A DNA stretch of 64,000 nucleotides from Channa striata (lineage: Eukaryota; Chordata; Actinopteri; Anabantiformes; Channidae), in the NCBI GenBank assembly GCA_033026295.1, contig CM065173.1, positions 13,082,517 to 13,146,516 on the forward strand. The letters are read 5' to 3'. Within the stretch, counting starts at the first letter, position 1. Each line of letters begins with the position of its first letter. The notes below the pieces were generated by a model. That model was not told the origin of the DNA. It saw nothing but the letters and a program-made list of their open reading frames with translations, and searched no databases. Position numbers and translations under genes: made by a program. Of this stretch, positions 63,791 to 64,000 are shown piece after piece.

Positions 63791-64000
63791 ATAAAAATAA
63801 CTAAAGTAAATAATTTAAAGGAGCTTTTTTGTTGCTCAGTCAAAATCAGTAAAGTAAAATGCAGCAATTACAGGAATGCATGTGTAACATTAATGTATAA
63901 TACAATAAGAGGTATACCAGTAACAGTCACCTGTTTTCCATTGATTACTATAGTTTAAATAGATTTTCCTGAATATACTCACACTTTCACTTTTATTTGA

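Noticed and set aside
1..64000. CRISPR array, bacterial operon, viral or integrated phage system
   Set aside because: All recognised genes are spliced vertebrate genes; no direct-repeat array, prokaryotic gene set or viral gene was seen.

Overview
The window is vertebrate nuclear DNA, almost certainly from a teleost (probably a percomorph). Its genes are split into many exons with GT-AG introns, and they encode vertebrate-specific proteins. The non-coding DNA carries typical fish repeats: decayed Tc1-like transposons, a tRNA-derived SINE and LINE/SINE tails. I rebuilt gene models by hand from splice signals, reading frame and remembered family sequence; no alignment or search was run.

Layout, left to right. 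(1) About 0.5-14 kb, minus strand: the C-terminal three quarters of a BCL6-corepressor-like gene, bcorl1. Its last exons (PUFD domain) lie off the left edge, and GC/CpG-rich 5' DNA lies at about 9-10.9 and 12.7-14.1 kb. (2) About 14.5-25 kb: a mostly gene-poor interval holding one intact tRNA-Val(UAC) gene at 22.95 kb, a Tc1-like remnant at 18.7-19.3 kb and weak signs of an uncharacterised minus-strand transcript. (3) 25.4-37.1 kb, plus strand: cstf2 (CstF-64), complete in 13 exons. (4) 37.95-44.95 kb, minus strand: nox1 (NADPH oxidase), complete in 13 coding exons with a TATA box, convergent with cstf2. (5) 46.0-53.8 kb, minus strand: an XK-family gene (xkrx by position, partly XK-like by sequence), complete in three exons. 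(6) 60.1-62.65 kb, plus strand: arl13a, a cilium-type ARF-like GTPase, complete in nine exons. The rest is introns, repeats and unassigned intergenic DNA.

The genes do not form one pathway. Their roles are a chromatin corepressor, an mRNA 3'-end processing factor, a superoxide-generating oxidase, an XK-family membrane protein and a cilium-type GTPase. The order cstf2-nox1-xkrx-arl13a matches human Xq22.1, while human BCORL1 lies at Xq26.1, so the window spans one conserved block plus a junction that differs from human.

I found no sign of a new biological system. The points most worth a second look are the mixed XK/XKRX character of the third minus-strand gene, an 83-codon reading frame with an ideal Kozak context upstream of bcorl1, a hydrophobic exon-like segment at 21.8 kb, a long foldback element in the xkrx intron, and lineage differences in cstf2 (14-residue polyalanine, no MEARA repeats).
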